From Flavobacteriales bacterium (GTDB lineage Bacteria; Bacteroidota; Bacteroidia; Flavobacteriales_D; Sanyastnellaceae), in the NCBI GenBank assembly GCA_020437755.1, contig JAGQVX010000002.1, positions 1-64,000 on the forward strand: 64,000 nucleotides of DNA. The letters run 5' to 3'. Shown one piece after another: positions 1 through 9,431 of this stretch (position 1 is its first letter; each line of letters opens with the position of its first letter). The notes below the pieces were generated by a model, which saw only the letters and a program-made list of their open reading frames with translations, was not told where the DNA came from and ran no database searches. A program made the position numbers and the translations under genes.

Positions 1-353
1 ATTTCTTCAACCTCTCCCGCAGCATTCACGACCTGAGTCACTCCATGTGGATCACATGTATGCGTATAATAGGTAAGCCAGGTGAAGAACAGCATCATCA
101 ACAACGACAGTGCTGCAGTGAGTTTTGCCTTGGCGCCGGTAAGTAATGCGATTCCGAGCAATACCTCTGCAACACAAACGAAAATCGCCAGCTCAAGAGC
201 AAAAGGTTCTAAAAAGGTCAGATTGAGGGCGCCGGGTTCGAAGTATTCTTCCAGTTTGTACTTGAATCCAAGGGCGTCATTCGCCTTAATCAATCCGGAA
301 ACAATAAACAGGGATCCAACCAGGATGCGGCTTATCGTGAGTATCAACTTCAT
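1..353 (-). CDS. DoxX family membrane protein, C-terminus outside window
   Basis: The reverse strand reads an open frame from an ATG at 353 to the window edge, about 117 residues, starting MKLILTISRILVGSLFIVSG and continuing LIKANDALGFKYKLEEYF. The first hydrophobic helix followed by SGLIKANDxLGFxYKLEEYF is typical of the Bacteroidota branch of DoxX-like quinol/redox membrane proteins. Further hydrophobic helices follow at about residues 55-73 and 80-97. The end of the gene lies outside the window. It is read in the same direction as the DUF1599 gene upstream of it. Physiological role in this branch is not established; DoxX assignment is from sequence pattern only. Confidence 0.7.
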   Translation of the reverse strand, partial: MKLILTISRILVGSLFIVSGLIKANDALGFKYKLEEYFEPGALNLTFLEPFALELAIFVCVAEVLLGIALLTGAKAKLTAALSLLMMLFFTWLTYYTHTCDPHGVTQVVNAAGEVEE

Positions 354-471
354 ATTCTAGAGCTTTAATCCGGCCACAAACTTATGGTGTGAGCCGTTCG
401 AAAGATACTTTTTTAACTCCGCATTAACGATCGTCACGGGAGAATGTTTGAACAGCTTGTTTTGGATGAAT

Positions 472-1026
472 TCAGGCGGCTGTGCCCTCTGCAAAACGTA
501 TGAGGGCAAACACTGCATAGTTCAGGATATCCTGATAATTGGCATCCACTCCTTCCGAAATCAATGTAGCTCCGTCGTTGTTTTCAATTTGTTTAATACG
601 CAGCAACTTGACCAATATAAGATCGGTCAGTGAGCTGATGCGCATGTCGCGCCACGCTTCGCCATAATCATGATTCTTATCCATCATGAGTTTCTTGGTC
701 GACGCCACATGCTTGGAATACAACCGGGCCGCATCATCGGCGCTCAGGTCGTTGTCCTCCCCCGCCCCGAGTTCGAGTTGAATCAGCGCCATGGCCGCAT
801 AGTTCACAATACTCATGAACTCCGACTCAATATTGTCGCCCACCTTATTGGCTCCCGTTTCCTGAATGGTGCGAATACGCTGTGCCTTGATGAAAATCTG
901 ATCGGTAAGCGACGACGGACGGAAAATTCTCCAGGAACTGCCATAGTCCACCATTTTCTTGTTGAAAATGGCCTGACAATGTTCAATTACTTCATCATAT
1001 TGACCGCTTGTTTTCTCCGCTCCCAT
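472..1026 (-). CDS. DUF1599 domain-containing protein
   Basis: This 184-residue soluble protein contains two similar halves, each with a KKMVDYGSSWRIFRPSSLTDQI-like or KNHDYGEAWRDMRISSLTDLI-like segment followed by R-I-K/R-x-I-Q. This is the duplicated unit of DUF1599, a Bacteroidota family of unknown function whose Y-G-x-x-W and S-L-T-D motifs recall nucleotide-pyrophosphohydrolase-like helical proteins. An in-frame upstream extension to 1125 would run through the start of folP, so the internal ATG (MGAEKTSGQYDE) is chosen. It is divergent from folP, with 35 bp between the two start codons. DUF1599 next to folP and a DoxX gene is a common Bacteroidota arrangement. Confidence 0.75.
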   Translation of the reverse strand: MGAEKTSGQYDEVIEHCQAIFNKKMVDYGSSWRIFRPSSLTDQIFIKAQRIRTIQETGANKVGDNIESEFMSIVNYAAMALIQLELGAGEDNDLSADDAARLYSKHVASTKKLMMDKNHDYGEAWRDMRISSLTDLILVKLLRIKQIENNDGATLISEGVDANYQDILNYAVFALIRFAEGTAA

Positions 1027-1061
1027 CGAATCGTTTATTTTGCATTGCAAGTATAGCCGTG

Positions 1062-1916
1062 ATGAACGTAAGCAACAAGAAATTGGAGATGAATTGCAAC
1101 GGAAAAACCCTGGATTTATCCACACCTGCCGTCATGGGCATTCTCAATCTTACCCCCGATTCATTCTATGACGGAGGCACGCTCAACTCCGTGGATGAGG
1201 CGGTAGTTCGGGTGGCCGATATGGTAGATGCCGGTGCTCATATTATTGATTTGGGCGCACAAAGCAGTCGTCCCGGGGCCCAACGAATTGAGGCCGACGA
1301 GGAGATCCATCGGCTTGCCCCTTTCGTGGGTGAATTGATGAGTCGCTTTCCATCAATGGTCTTTTCCATCGATACGTTTCACGCGCGCGTGGCGAAGTGG
1401 GCGGTGGACCACGGCATTGGCATCGTGAACGATATTTCAGGAGGGCACGCCGATCCGGAAATGATCAAGACGGTGGCTGCCATGAAGGTTCCATACGTTG
1501 CCATGCATATGAAGGGAACTCCTGAAAACATGCAGGTTAATCCGGCCTACGGTGATGTCGTTGAAGAAGTAGCTCTGGCCATTCGGCAAATGGTAAACCG
1601 CTGCCACGAAGCCGGAATTGAAAACGTCATTATTGATCCGGGATTCGGTTTTGGGAAGTCGTTGTCGCACAACTACCGGCTGCTCATGGAAATGGATCAA
1701 TGGTCGGTTCCCGGTTGTCCCATTCTTTGCGGTGTTTCCCGCAAGTCGATGATCAACAAAGTATTAGGGACAAGCCCAAATGATGCATTGAACGGCACCA
1801 CGGTGCTCCATACGCTGTGTCTGGAAAGAGGTGCTTCTATTCTGCGTGTACACGACGTACGAGAGGCGGTGGAAGCTGTCAAAATTGTTAGCTTTGCCCT
1901 AAGCGTACACCATTGA
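1062..1916 (+). CDS. folP: Dihydropteroate synthase
   Basis: FolP condenses 7,8-dihydropterin pyrophosphate with p-aminobenzoate to give dihydropteroate in folate synthesis, and is the sulfonamide target. The TIM-barrel signatures are all present in order: GILNLTPDSF near the N-terminus, DLGAQSSRPGA, FSIDTF, NDISGG, MHMKGTPENMQ, IDPGFGFGKS and GVSRKSM. About 284 residues is the usual length. The start at 1062 (MNVSNKK) or at 1089 (MNCNGK) cannot be separated; the longer frame from 1008 would overlap the divergent gene. The TGA stop overlaps the cdaA start, so the two genes are translationally coupled. One copy of the dispersed hairpin repeat lies inside, read as Ala-Ile-Arg-Gln-Met. Confidence 0.95.
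   Translation: MNVSNKKLEMNCNGKTLDLSTPAVMGILNLTPDSFYDGGTLNSVDEAVVRVADMVDAGAHIIDLGAQSSRPGAQRIEADEEIHRLAPFVGELMSRFPSMVFSIDTFHARVAKWAVDHGIGIVNDISGGHADPEMIKTVAAMKVPYVAMHMKGTPENMQVNPAYGDVVEEVALAIRQMVNRCHEAGIENVIIDPGFGFGKSLSHNYRLLMEMDQWSVPGCPILCGVSRKSMINKVLGTSPNDALNGTTVLHTLCLERGASILRVHDVREAVEAVKIVSFALSVHH
1578..1592 (-). repeat. Dispersed covarying hairpin repeat, copy in folP
   Basis: Exact copy of CATTTGSCGNATGSC, GCC..GGC stem type, GAAT loop. The host gene reads it as AIRQM. Confidence 0.85.
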
Positions 1917-2710
1917 TGATCACCGGGTTCATTCATTTTTCGTTTTTCGACTTGCTGGACATCCTCCTGGTGGCCTTCATCATCTATCAGGTGTATTACC
2001 TCATTCGAGGCACGGTAGCCATTAAAATCTTTTTGGGAATCCTTGCCATTTACCTGCTGTGGAAGCTCGTGGATGCGTTTCAGTTGAATATGCTGGAGGA
2101 GATCCTCGGACAATTTATTGGAGTTGGGGTTATAGCGTTGCTCATTGTTTTTCAAAACGAGTTGCGCCAGTTCCTGTTGATGATTGGAAATCAGAATGTA
2201 TTTCGCGGTCGTAGTCTGCGGTTCATCCAAAAACTCTTCCCCGGAACTATAACAGAGGAAAACAAGGATACTCGTGCGCTTGTGAGTGCTTGTGAAACCA
2301 TGCAACTGAGCTGTACAGGTGCACTCATTGTGGTGGCCAACAGCTCAGATCCCGAGAATTTCATTTCTTCCTTCACGAGAATAGATGCAGCGCTCACGGC
2401 TCCATTATTGGAAAGTATATTCTTCAAGAACTCTCCCCTCCACGATGGTGCCGTAGTGGTAAAGAACGGAAGAATCAGTTCGGCGCGCGGCGTGCTTCCC
2501 GTTTCCGACAATGTCAAGCTCGATCCGGGCATGGGTATGCGTCACCGTGCTGCCCTAGGCATTTCCGAACTTACCGATTCGTTTGCTATTGTCGTATCCG
2601 AACAAACCGGTGGGTTGAGCGTGGCGCACGAAGGCAAGTTGTTACATAATATTTCCGGACGAGAATTGGCCGGAATTCTGCAAAAACCCGTTGATTCAGA
2701 TGGAAACTGA
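1913..2710 (+). CDS. cdaA: Membrane diadenylate cyclase (CdaA/DacA type)
   Basis: The enzyme makes cyclic di-AMP from two ATP and sits in the inner membrane. Three hydrophobic helices occupy roughly residues 10-30, 35-52 and 65-90. The DisA_N/DAC domain follows, with the catalytic DGA at 178-180 (SPLHDGAVVV) and RHR at 210-212 (GMRHRAALG), then VVSEQTGGLSVAHEGKL. Length 265 fits the family. The ATG overlaps the folP stop by 4 bp. A folP-cdaA pairing is common in Bacteroidota. No c-di-AMP phosphodiesterase is in the window. Confidence 0.93.
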   Translation: MMITGFIHFSFFDLLDILLVAFIIYQVYYLIRGTVAIKIFLGILAIYLLWKLVDAFQLNMLEEILGQFIGVGVIALLIVFQNELRQFLLMIGNQNVFRGRSLRFIQKLFPGTITEENKDTRALVSACETMQLSCTGALIVVANSSDPENFISSFTRIDAALTAPLLESIFFKNSPLHDGAVVVKNGRISSARGVLPVSDNVKLDPGMGMRHRAALGISELTDSFAIVVSEQTGGLSVAHEGKLLHNISGRELAGILQKPVDSDGN

Positions 2711-3329
2711 ACATACCCTTTACCGCCAGTTTCAGGATGAGGCCATGGCCGATATGCTTTGTACAATGCTGACTGAAGGCGGAGTTGAATTTCAACGAAG
2801 CATTGGACATCCTGAAGGTGATGTTGAAGAATTAATTGATATTCATCAAATACACATCCCGTCTGACCAGGTAGATCGTGCAGACCAACTAGTCGAAGAG
2901 CGCGCCAACAAAGAGCTAGAAAGTGTAGACAAAGACTATTTCATCTTCAGTTTCAGTGAAGAAGAACTGCGCGAAGTCATCATCAAGTCGCATGAATGGT
3001 CGCCGTTGGACGTGGCACTTGCCGTAAAAATCCTCAAAGACAAAGGTGTAGAACTCGATGTGGAAGATGTTAAAGCGGTACGGAACAAACACCAGGAAGC
3101 ATCGGCCAGACAAACCTCGTTGAGCTCCGGTAATACTGTGTTACTCTACATTTCAGCACTTGGAGCCATTGTAGGGATCATCGCCGGGGCTTATGTTTTG
3201 CTGGCCTCGATTCAAACCTACTTAGGACACACCATTAAGAAATACGACAATCATTCCCGACGTCATGGAAGAATCACCCTGGCATTGAGTGTCTTTTTTA
3301 CCTGTCTGTACTTCTTGATGTGGACATAG
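2700..3329 (+). CDS. Hypothetical membrane protein with DUF2007-like N-terminus
   Basis: The 209-residue protein starts METEHTLYRQFQDEAMADML, overlapping the cdaA stop by 11 bp, so it is probably the third gene of the folP-cdaA operon. The N-terminal 65 residues (F-x-D-E-A-x-A-D-M-L-x-x-x-L-x-x-x-G-V-E-F, later IHIPSDQVDRADQLVEE) resemble DUF2007, a small domain of unknown signalling role. A soluble middle follows, then a hydrophobic helix near 150-170 and another at the C-terminus. No catalytic motif is visible. The family call is tentative. Confidence 0.7.
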   Translation: METEHTLYRQFQDEAMADMLCTMLTEGGVEFQRSIGHPEGDVEELIDIHQIHIPSDQVDRADQLVEERANKELESVDKDYFIFSFSEEELREVIIKSHEWSPLDVALAVKILKDKGVELDVEDVKAVRNKHQEASARQTSLSSGNTVLLYISALGAIVGIIAGAYVLLASIQTYLGHTIKKYDNHSRRHGRITLALSVFFTCLYFLMWT

Positions 3330-3369
3330 AATTCTTCCCAATTCACGCTTTACTTCATACCTTTCGAGG

Positions 3370-6300
3370 TTGATGAAATTGGACGCGCACACCTTAACCG
3401 AATTCCGTTCGAGTACTCGATGGAAAGGCGATCACACCCCGTGTAAAAGCTCTCATAAAGTGTTGCTTATCATCTTGTTTGCCGCTTTTTCGTCCATTGG
3501 CGGTTTGTCGCAAAATGCACATCTAAAAATCGAACGACTCTCGGATGACTTGGGATTATCCCAGGGATTGGTTTACGATATGCTGCAAGATTCCCTTGGC
3601 TTTATTTGGGTGGCAACACCAAGTGGTCTGGATCGATTTGATGGCTATGCCTTTCAGCACTTTCGCCCTTCACGCTCGGGGTTGGATGGTGCAGAACGTG
3701 GTGTGATACGGGCCATTGAAAAGGCGGCCAACGGAAAACTCATCACTGCCGGAAACGGGGGCTTGCAGTACTTCGACACACGAACCTGCACGTTCTCGGA
3801 GCTCCTTCCTATGCCCAATACCGAACTCGTCGATTTGAAAATAGACCCGGACAGCAATCTGTGGTTTGTGAGTGAAACAGGATATGTGTATGTCAAGTAT
3901 CATGATGCCGCGGAGGCAGAGATCGTTGAGGAGATTCCTGTAGGAAGCACCATCGAAAGCAGGTCGCGGGAAATAGAAATCGACGGACAAGGTAGAATTT
4001 GGATTAACTGCACTTCCGGAATGGCTGTTATTCCATTTGATGAATATCCAAAATTGAAGACCGTGCACTGGCTCATTCCTCCAGTGAACGTGGGCATGAG
4101 TCCATTGACCACATCGCAAATTCTGCCCGAGGAGTCCCTGTACTTTCAGGGGTTAGCGAAGAGCAATGACGACCGCGTGTGGATAACGCAAAGCCATGCT
4201 ATACATGCTATTGACGGAGAAACAATCCAGACCTACCACATTGAAGATCAGACCAGTATGGTCAGACTAAGGTCGCACACCTATGTGGACACTCATGAGC
4301 GATTGTGGCTGGGATCCGGAGTTGAGAGCGCCAATGCCGTAGTTATTCCCGAAAGTGGAAAAATCCTGTTTGCTCCACTGGACACAGATCAACCCTCTAT
4401 ACCACCTATTGAAAGCGGAATGTTGTCTTTCCTGGAAGATCAGGCCGGGGTAATGTGGATCGGTACTAACGGACTTGGAATCTATAAGATTGATCCCAAT
4501 GCTCAATTGTTTGACTCGCCTCCGCACGCTGTTAAAATCCCCACATTTGGCACCTATCCTCTAGCCGTCGACGAGGGAAACAACATTTGGTTTGCCCGAT
4601 TGAGAAGACCATGGCTCTATTATTATAATTCTAAAGTCGATAGTGTTCAGCACGTCAATTTTCCGGAGGAATTTCTAAATCTCCCGGAAATATCCAAAGA
4701 GAAAGGATTTTATATCAACTTCATTAAGACGGAAGGCGACAGCATTCTATGGGCCGGGACGCAATTTGGGCTGCTGCGATTGACCTACCGGCAGGCTCAA
4801 TTGACCTTTTCCCGTTGGTATCCGCTGCATAAAATGACCAGTTACGAACACATGAAAGTCCATGGGGTCTTCGCATTGACCCAAGACATGGAAGGGAACT
4901 ACTGGATCACAACGGCAAGCACCTTTGGCCGATTCAATCCCGAAACCGGGGAGTACTTTGCCCATTCGTTTGACGATCTTATGATTCAGAAGGAGTTTGG
5001 CGGTCATGTGTACCCCACTGTTCAGGGAGATCCCAACACTTTTTGGATTGGGACGCTCAGTGGATTGATTAAGTATGACCTTGCAACCGAAGAGTTTACG
5101 TCATACACAGCTCAAGAAGACAGCCCCAATCACCTCAGTTCGAATGTGATTAAGAGTATGTGCCTTGATCCTGTACATCCCGAAAAATACCTGTGGATTG
5201 GAACGGCCAGCAATGGATTAGATCGCTTCGATTGTGAAACAGGACTTTGCGATCATTTTGACGATAAAAGCGGTCTGCCCGACCATACGATATACGGTGT
5301 AGTTCCCGATAGTGGCCAAAATATATGGATCAGCACCAACAAAGGGATTTGTAGATTCAATGTTGAAACATTCACTACCCGCAATTTCATGGCAAGGGAC
5401 GGTTTGCAGTCGGCGGAATTCAATACACGGTCCTATGCACAATCGGCGAACGGTAGTATTGCATTTGGTGGATTAGAAGGCATCAACTTATTCAATCCTG
5501 AAAAGCTGTTTATCAGTCCATTTGAGCCGAAAACGTTTATTACTGAGATTCAACTGGACAACAAACTATACCGATACAGTCCGGAAGAGAAAATTCTCGA
5601 CGCTCCCATTTCATCCGCATCGAGAGTTACTCTTGATTATTACCAAAAGGTAGTATCTTTTCAACTGAGCGGTCTGGAGCCCGGAGCTGCAGATCAGTTG
5701 GAATATCGGTATTGGTTGGAAGGATTTGACAAAGAGTGGCAAAACATCGGACAGGAGCGCAGCTTCACTTTTACCAATCTGGACCCGGGAACTTATGAGT
5801 TAAAGGTGAATTGCACCAATCGCAGTGGAATTTGGTCGGACAACATACAATCTATTGATCTGATTATCCTTCCTCCGTGGTGGCGTACTTGGTGGGCTTA
5901 TTCACTTTACGTGGTTATTGCGGCCCTTGCCGTTTATTCCATTTACAGTTTTCAATTGCGCCGACAAGTCGAAAAGTCTGAAGCCGAAAACCTTCGCCAA
6001 CTCGACCTCGCAAAATCTCAACTATACACCAATATCACCCACGAATTTCGCACTCCCCTCACGGTAATTCTGGGAATGGCCGAGACCATTGAAAACCAGG
6101 ATCAACCTAAAAAATTGATTGAACGAAATGCCTCACAGTTGCTCTTTATGATTAACCAGATGCTCGACTTGTCCAAGGCAGAGTCACACCATTTGGAAAA
6201 AGAGGTCGTATTTGCAGACGTTATTCCCGTCATTCAAAGTATCTGTGAGTCGTTTGAAGTGTTGTCGCAGCAGCGAAAGATCAACTTCAATACTCAATTT

Positions 6301-7536
6301 GGAGTTTCTGAAGTCCTCATGGATTTTGACCCCAATAAAATCAATCAGATTCTCAATAACCTGCTTTCCAACGCCTTTAAATTCACTCCCGAAGGAGGCA
6401 AGATCGAAGTGTCCGTGGTGTCGAAAGATGAAGAATTGCATATTGCCGTTACCGACACCGGAATAGGAATGTCGACTGAGGAATCGGCGCATGTTTTTGA
6501 TCGATTCTATCAATCGTCGCACAAATCCGGACTTAAGAATGAAGGCACCGGAATCGGTCTGGCCTTCACCAAAGAACTCGTCGAACTCTTTGAGGGCAGT
6601 ATTCAAGTGGACAGCGAGCCTGGCAAGGGAACTCGTTTTATCGTCATTTTACCTATTACCGCTGAAGGTGAATCAGCAACAACTCTGATTTCTGAGCCTA
6701 CGATACATATTCCGTATCAACAAGTAGAAAAAAGTCCCACTCAAAGCATGGTGTCCAAGAATCAAGATATGTCTGAAAACGACGGTCTTCCAGTACTCCT
6801 GCTCATCGAAGACAATCTGGATATCGCCACTTACATTGGGGGGCTGGTAAAGGACACCTATCAATTCTTCCATGAAGTAAATGGATTGGCCGGAAGGGAC
6901 CGGGCTTTTGAGATTATTCCGGACGTCATCATTAGCGATGTGATGATGCCCGAAATGGATGGATACGAGGTATGCGAAGCATTGAAAACCGATCAGCGAA
7001 CAAGTCATATCCCCATCATCCTGCTGACGGCAAAGTCCACTACCGAAGCCCGTCTCACCGGATTAAGGTCGGGTGCCGACGTGTACCTCAACAAGCCTTT
7101 TAATCGGGAGGAGTTGTTTATCCAACTCGAAAACCTGGTAAAGACCCGAGCTTTATTGAAGGAAAAGTACGCGGGTTATGCAGTAGCAAAAGAAAAATTC
7201 AGAGAAACTCAGCATACTCTGGAGGCACAATTCCTGGATGATCTTATCGATCACATTAAACGAAGGATACCTGAAGGAGAGATTCAAATTCCCGATTTAG
7301 AATCCGACATGAAAATGAGCAAAATGCAATTTTATCGAAAGCTCAAGGCACTCACCGGATCATCCCCTACGCTATTCATTCGAGATGTGAAATTACAAGT
7401 CGCCTACGACCTTCTTACCACCTCCAATTTATCCGTTTCGGAAGTAGCTTACGAAGCCGGTTTTACAGATCCTTCTTATTTCACAAGGGCATTTAAAGCT
7501 AAATTTGGCAGCGCACCCACCTCTTTAAGATCCTGA
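3370..7536 (+). CDS. Hybrid two-component sensor kinase/regulator with AraC output (HTCS)
   Basis: One polypeptide of 1388 residues carries a whole phosphorelay. An N-terminal hydrophobic segment (about 30-47) is followed by periplasmic beta-propeller (Reg_prop) repeats with many W-I-G-T / W-F / G-L-x-R-F/Y motifs to about 715, a Y_Y_Y domain (about 757-824), one membrane helix (837-860), HisKA with phospho-acceptor His891 in ITHEFRTPL, HATPase with N box and GTGIGLAFTKELVE, a receiver with Asp1190 in VIISDVMMPEMDG, and a C-terminal AraC-type helix-turn-helix. In Bacteroidetes such HTCS usually sense an oligosaccharide and drive a neighbouring SusC/SusD locus. No SusC/D is here; the next genes encode secreted proteins, so the regulon is unclear. 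Confidence 0.93.
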   Translation: MMKLDAHTLTEFRSSTRWKGDHTPCKSSHKVLLIILFAAFSSIGGLSQNAHLKIERLSDDLGLSQGLVYDMLQDSLGFIWVATPSGLDRFDGYAFQHFRPSRSGLDGAERGVIRAIEKAANGKLITAGNGGLQYFDTRTCTFSELLPMPNTELVDLKIDPDSNLWFVSETGYVYVKYHDAAEAEIVEEIPVGSTIESRSREIEIDGQGRIWINCTSGMAVIPFDEYPKLKTVHWLIPPVNVGMSPLTTSQILPEESLYFQGLAKSNDDRVWITQSHAIHAIDGETIQTYHIEDQTSMVRLRSHTYVDTHERLWLGSGVESANAVVIPESGKILFAPLDTDQPSIPPIESGMLSFLEDQAGVMWIGTNGLGIYKIDPNAQLFDSPPHAVKIPTFGTYPLAVDEGNNIWFARLRRPWLYYYNSKVDSVQHVNFPEEFLNLPEISKEKGFYINFIKTEGDSILWAGTQFGLLRLTYRQAQLTFSRWYPLHKMTSYEHMKVHGVFALTQDMEGNYWITTASTFGRFNPETGEYFAHSFDDLMIQKEFGGHVYPTVQGDPNTFWIGTLSGLIKYDLATEEFTSYTAQEDSPNHLSSNVIKSMCLDPVHPEKYLWIGTASNGLDRFDCETGLCDHFDDKSGLPDHTIYGVVPDSGQNIWISTNKGICRFNVETFTTRNFMARDGLQSAEFNTRSYAQSANGSIAFGGLEGINLFNPEKLFISPFEPKTFITEIQLDNKLYRYSPEEKILDAPISSASRVTLDYYQKVVSFQLSGLEPGAADQLEYRYWLEGFDKEWQNIGQERSFTFTNLDPGTYELKVNCTNRSGIWSDNIQSIDLIILPPWWRTWWAYSLYVVIAALAVYSIYSFQLRRQVEKSEAENLRQLDLAKSQLYTNITHEFRTPLTVILGMAETIENQDQPKKLIERNASQLLFMINQMLDLSKAESHHLEKEVVFADVIPVIQSICESFEVLSQQRKINFNTQFGVSEVLMDFDPNKINQILNNLLSNAFKFTPEGGKIEVSVVSKDEELHIAVTDTGIGMSTEESAHVFDRFYQSSHKSGLKNEGTGIGLAFTKELVELFEGSIQVDSEPGKGTRFIVILPITAEGESATTLISEPTIHIPYQQVEKSPTQSMVSKNQDMSENDGLPVLLLIEDNLDIATYIGGLVKDTYQFFHEVNGLAGRDRAFEIIPDVIISDVMMPEMDGYEVCEALKTDQRTSHIPIILLTAKSTTEARLTGLRSGADVYLNKPFNREELFIQLENLVKTRALLKEKYAGYAVAKEKFRETQHTLEAQFLDDLIDHIKRRIPEGEIQIPDLESDMKMSKMQFYRKLKALTGSSPTLFIRDVKLQVAYDLLTTSNLSVSEVAYEAGFTDPSYFTRAFKAKFGSAPTSLRS

Positions 7537-7650
7537 TTATCTGCTTTTTGTCATTGAGTGCAATTCCAGTCCTGGCATTTGCAATTTCAGTCCAACCCCT
7601 CTCAACAAAGCTTCAGGAGATTTGAACCATCAATTTTAAATCTCTTGATT

Positions 7651-9342
7651 ATGAAAACACTATTTACACATTTGTTCGCCATTTTATTTACTTGCACAAG
7701 CACATGGATGCATGCGCAAATTGAAAACGACAACATCAACGTTGAAATTGGAGTTTGGGAATACGGTGCGGCCGTCACAGGAGGAAAAACCACCGATAAT
7801 GTAGAACCCACACTTAAACTTCACGGCTCATTCAGCGATGGTCAATGGATTTCCGGATGCTACGCATGGAATGGTTGTGTGCTTGGCAACTGTCTGGGAC
7901 AATACAATGGCTACTACAGCCATGGATACGCGTGGCAAATACCACATAATGCTACGTTATCCTTCTTTATTGAAGGTTGGGAAAATGATGACGTCACGGG
8001 ATGTACCTATGATGACGGAGATGATGCCTATATCTATGCGAGTGCCGTGAATCAAACTTCCAATAATATGGTCTCCAATGAACGTTGGCCTTGTACCTGG
8101 TACAGCAATTGGGCAGGGACAGATGATGGAATACACGTTGGAGCCGTGGGAGTGGATTTCTACACATGCAAACCCATTGTCACCTGGAGATACTCTGCCG
8201 GTGAAAGCACCATTGCTCCGCTCAGATTCGGACAAATGAGCAACAATGATTCACGATTCACTTATAATGCTACAGCAGTAGTGGATGGTGTCCAAACAAC
8301 CGCGAGTGTATATCATGACAACGGTGGAAACAACCCATCAAATGATGTGTACTACAGTTTTGAGCTCACTCAATCGGCACAAGTGAGTATGAACACAGTC
8401 AACAGTGATTTTGACACTTACCTCATGCTTTTGGACAACGATGGAAACGTGATCACCTATAATGACGATGTTGATCCGGGAATTGATTTCACCTCACAGA
8501 TTGAAACCATCCTTTGCCCCGGAACCTATCAAATCATTGTTGAGGGCTATCAAAATCACACAGGATACTTTTACCTCAATTTAAACACTTCTCCGGTTGA
8601 GTCGTTCTCTATTACCGGAAATGTGGAAAATGCATCCTGTCCTTCATCGACCGATGGAATCGTGGCTATTTATGCAACAGGTGGCGTTGAACCGTTGTCC
8701 ATCAGCTGGAATAACGGCGAAACTGACCCCGATATCTACAATTTGGGGGCTGGTGATTACATCGCAACTATAACCGACCAATGTGGTGACCAGGCGTCGG
8801 CCTCATTCACGGTCGTGTCCGACGATAATACTGCACCGGAAGTGATTGTTTGTCCCTCGTTTGTCGACACTTTATCGAGTAATACCAACTTGTTCGTTTT
8901 GACCTATGCAATGATCAACAGCCAACTGGAAGTAACCGACAACTGTGGCAACGCCTCGTTCTCATTCCCCAATGAAGCATTTGACGTTAGTGACGCAGGC
9001 ACAACTTCGGTTCCTATTCAGATTTCTGACGACAGCGGAAATTCGACAACATGCATTGTGCAAGTTGAGATTATCGTAACAACAGGTCAGGTCGAAATGG
9101 AAGATTTGAAATTCGAATATTATCCTAATCCTGCTCAAGACCAACTGACCGTGGATATTCAAACGCAGAACGAAGGTTTTACTACACTGCGAATTGTGGA
9201 CATGACGGGCAGAATTGTTCAAACATCAACCCTGCAATACGGCCTTAATCAAATCGATATTTCTCGACTTTCATCAGGCTGGTATACTACTCAGTTACAC
9301 AATGGCGAAAAGGCATATAGTTTCAAGTTATCGAAACTGTAA
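7651..9342 (+). CDS. Secreted T9SS cargo protein with pre-peptidase-like and SprB-like repeat domains
   Basis: The 563-residue protein starts MKTLFTHLFAILFTCTSTWMHAQ, a clear signal peptide; this ATG is preferred over one 93 bp upstream, which would bury it. The middle has a pre-peptidase C-terminal-like beta-domain (VYYSFELTQSAQVSM..DFDTYLMLLDNDGNVI..GTYQIIVEG) and one SprB-like repeat (CPSSTDGIVAIYATGGVEPLSISWNNG..DPDIYNLGAGDYIATITD). The last ~75 residues (YYPNPAQDQLTVDI..IVDMTGRIVQT..ISRLSSGWYTTQL) are a type A T9SS sorting domain, so the product is exported and anchored or released. The N-terminal 200 residues, rich in Trp, Tyr and Cys, match nothing I recognise. It lies 114 bp after the HTCS. 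Confidence 0.85.
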   Translation: MKTLFTHLFAILFTCTSTWMHAQIENDNINVEIGVWEYGAAVTGGKTTDNVEPTLKLHGSFSDGQWISGCYAWNGCVLGNCLGQYNGYYSHGYAWQIPHNATLSFFIEGWENDDVTGCTYDDGDDAYIYASAVNQTSNNMVSNERWPCTWYSNWAGTDDGIHVGAVGVDFYTCKPIVTWRYSAGESTIAPLRFGQMSNNDSRFTYNATAVVDGVQTTASVYHDNGGNNPSNDVYYSFELTQSAQVSMNTVNSDFDTYLMLLDNDGNVITYNDDVDPGIDFTSQIETILCPGTYQIIVEGYQNHTGYFYLNLNTSPVESFSITGNVENASCPSSTDGIVAIYATGGVEPLSISWNNGETDPDIYNLGAGDYIATITDQCGDQASASFTVVSDDNTAPEVIVCPSFVDTLSSNTNLFVLTYAMINSQLEVTDNCGNASFSFPNEAFDVSDAGTTSVPIQISDDSGNSTTCIVQVEIIVTTGQVEMEDLKFEYYPNPAQDQLTVDIQTQNEGFTTLRIVDMTGRIVQTSTLQYGLNQIDISRLSSGWYTTQLHNGEKAYSFKLSKL

Positions 9343-9373
9343 GGTCCCATACGCGGTGAAAAGGTGACTTAAC

Positions 9374-9398
9374 TTCTCTTTCGTGAGAAATAATTTTT
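9374..9398 (+). terminator. Weak candidate terminator after the secreted T9SS gene
   Basis: A 5-bp stem TTCTC/GAGAA with a six-base loop is followed by a T-rich run. The stem is weak, so this is only a candidate. Confidence 0.3.
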
Positions 9399-9431
9399 CT
9401 GACTTACTCATAACTTATAATACATCAAAAA

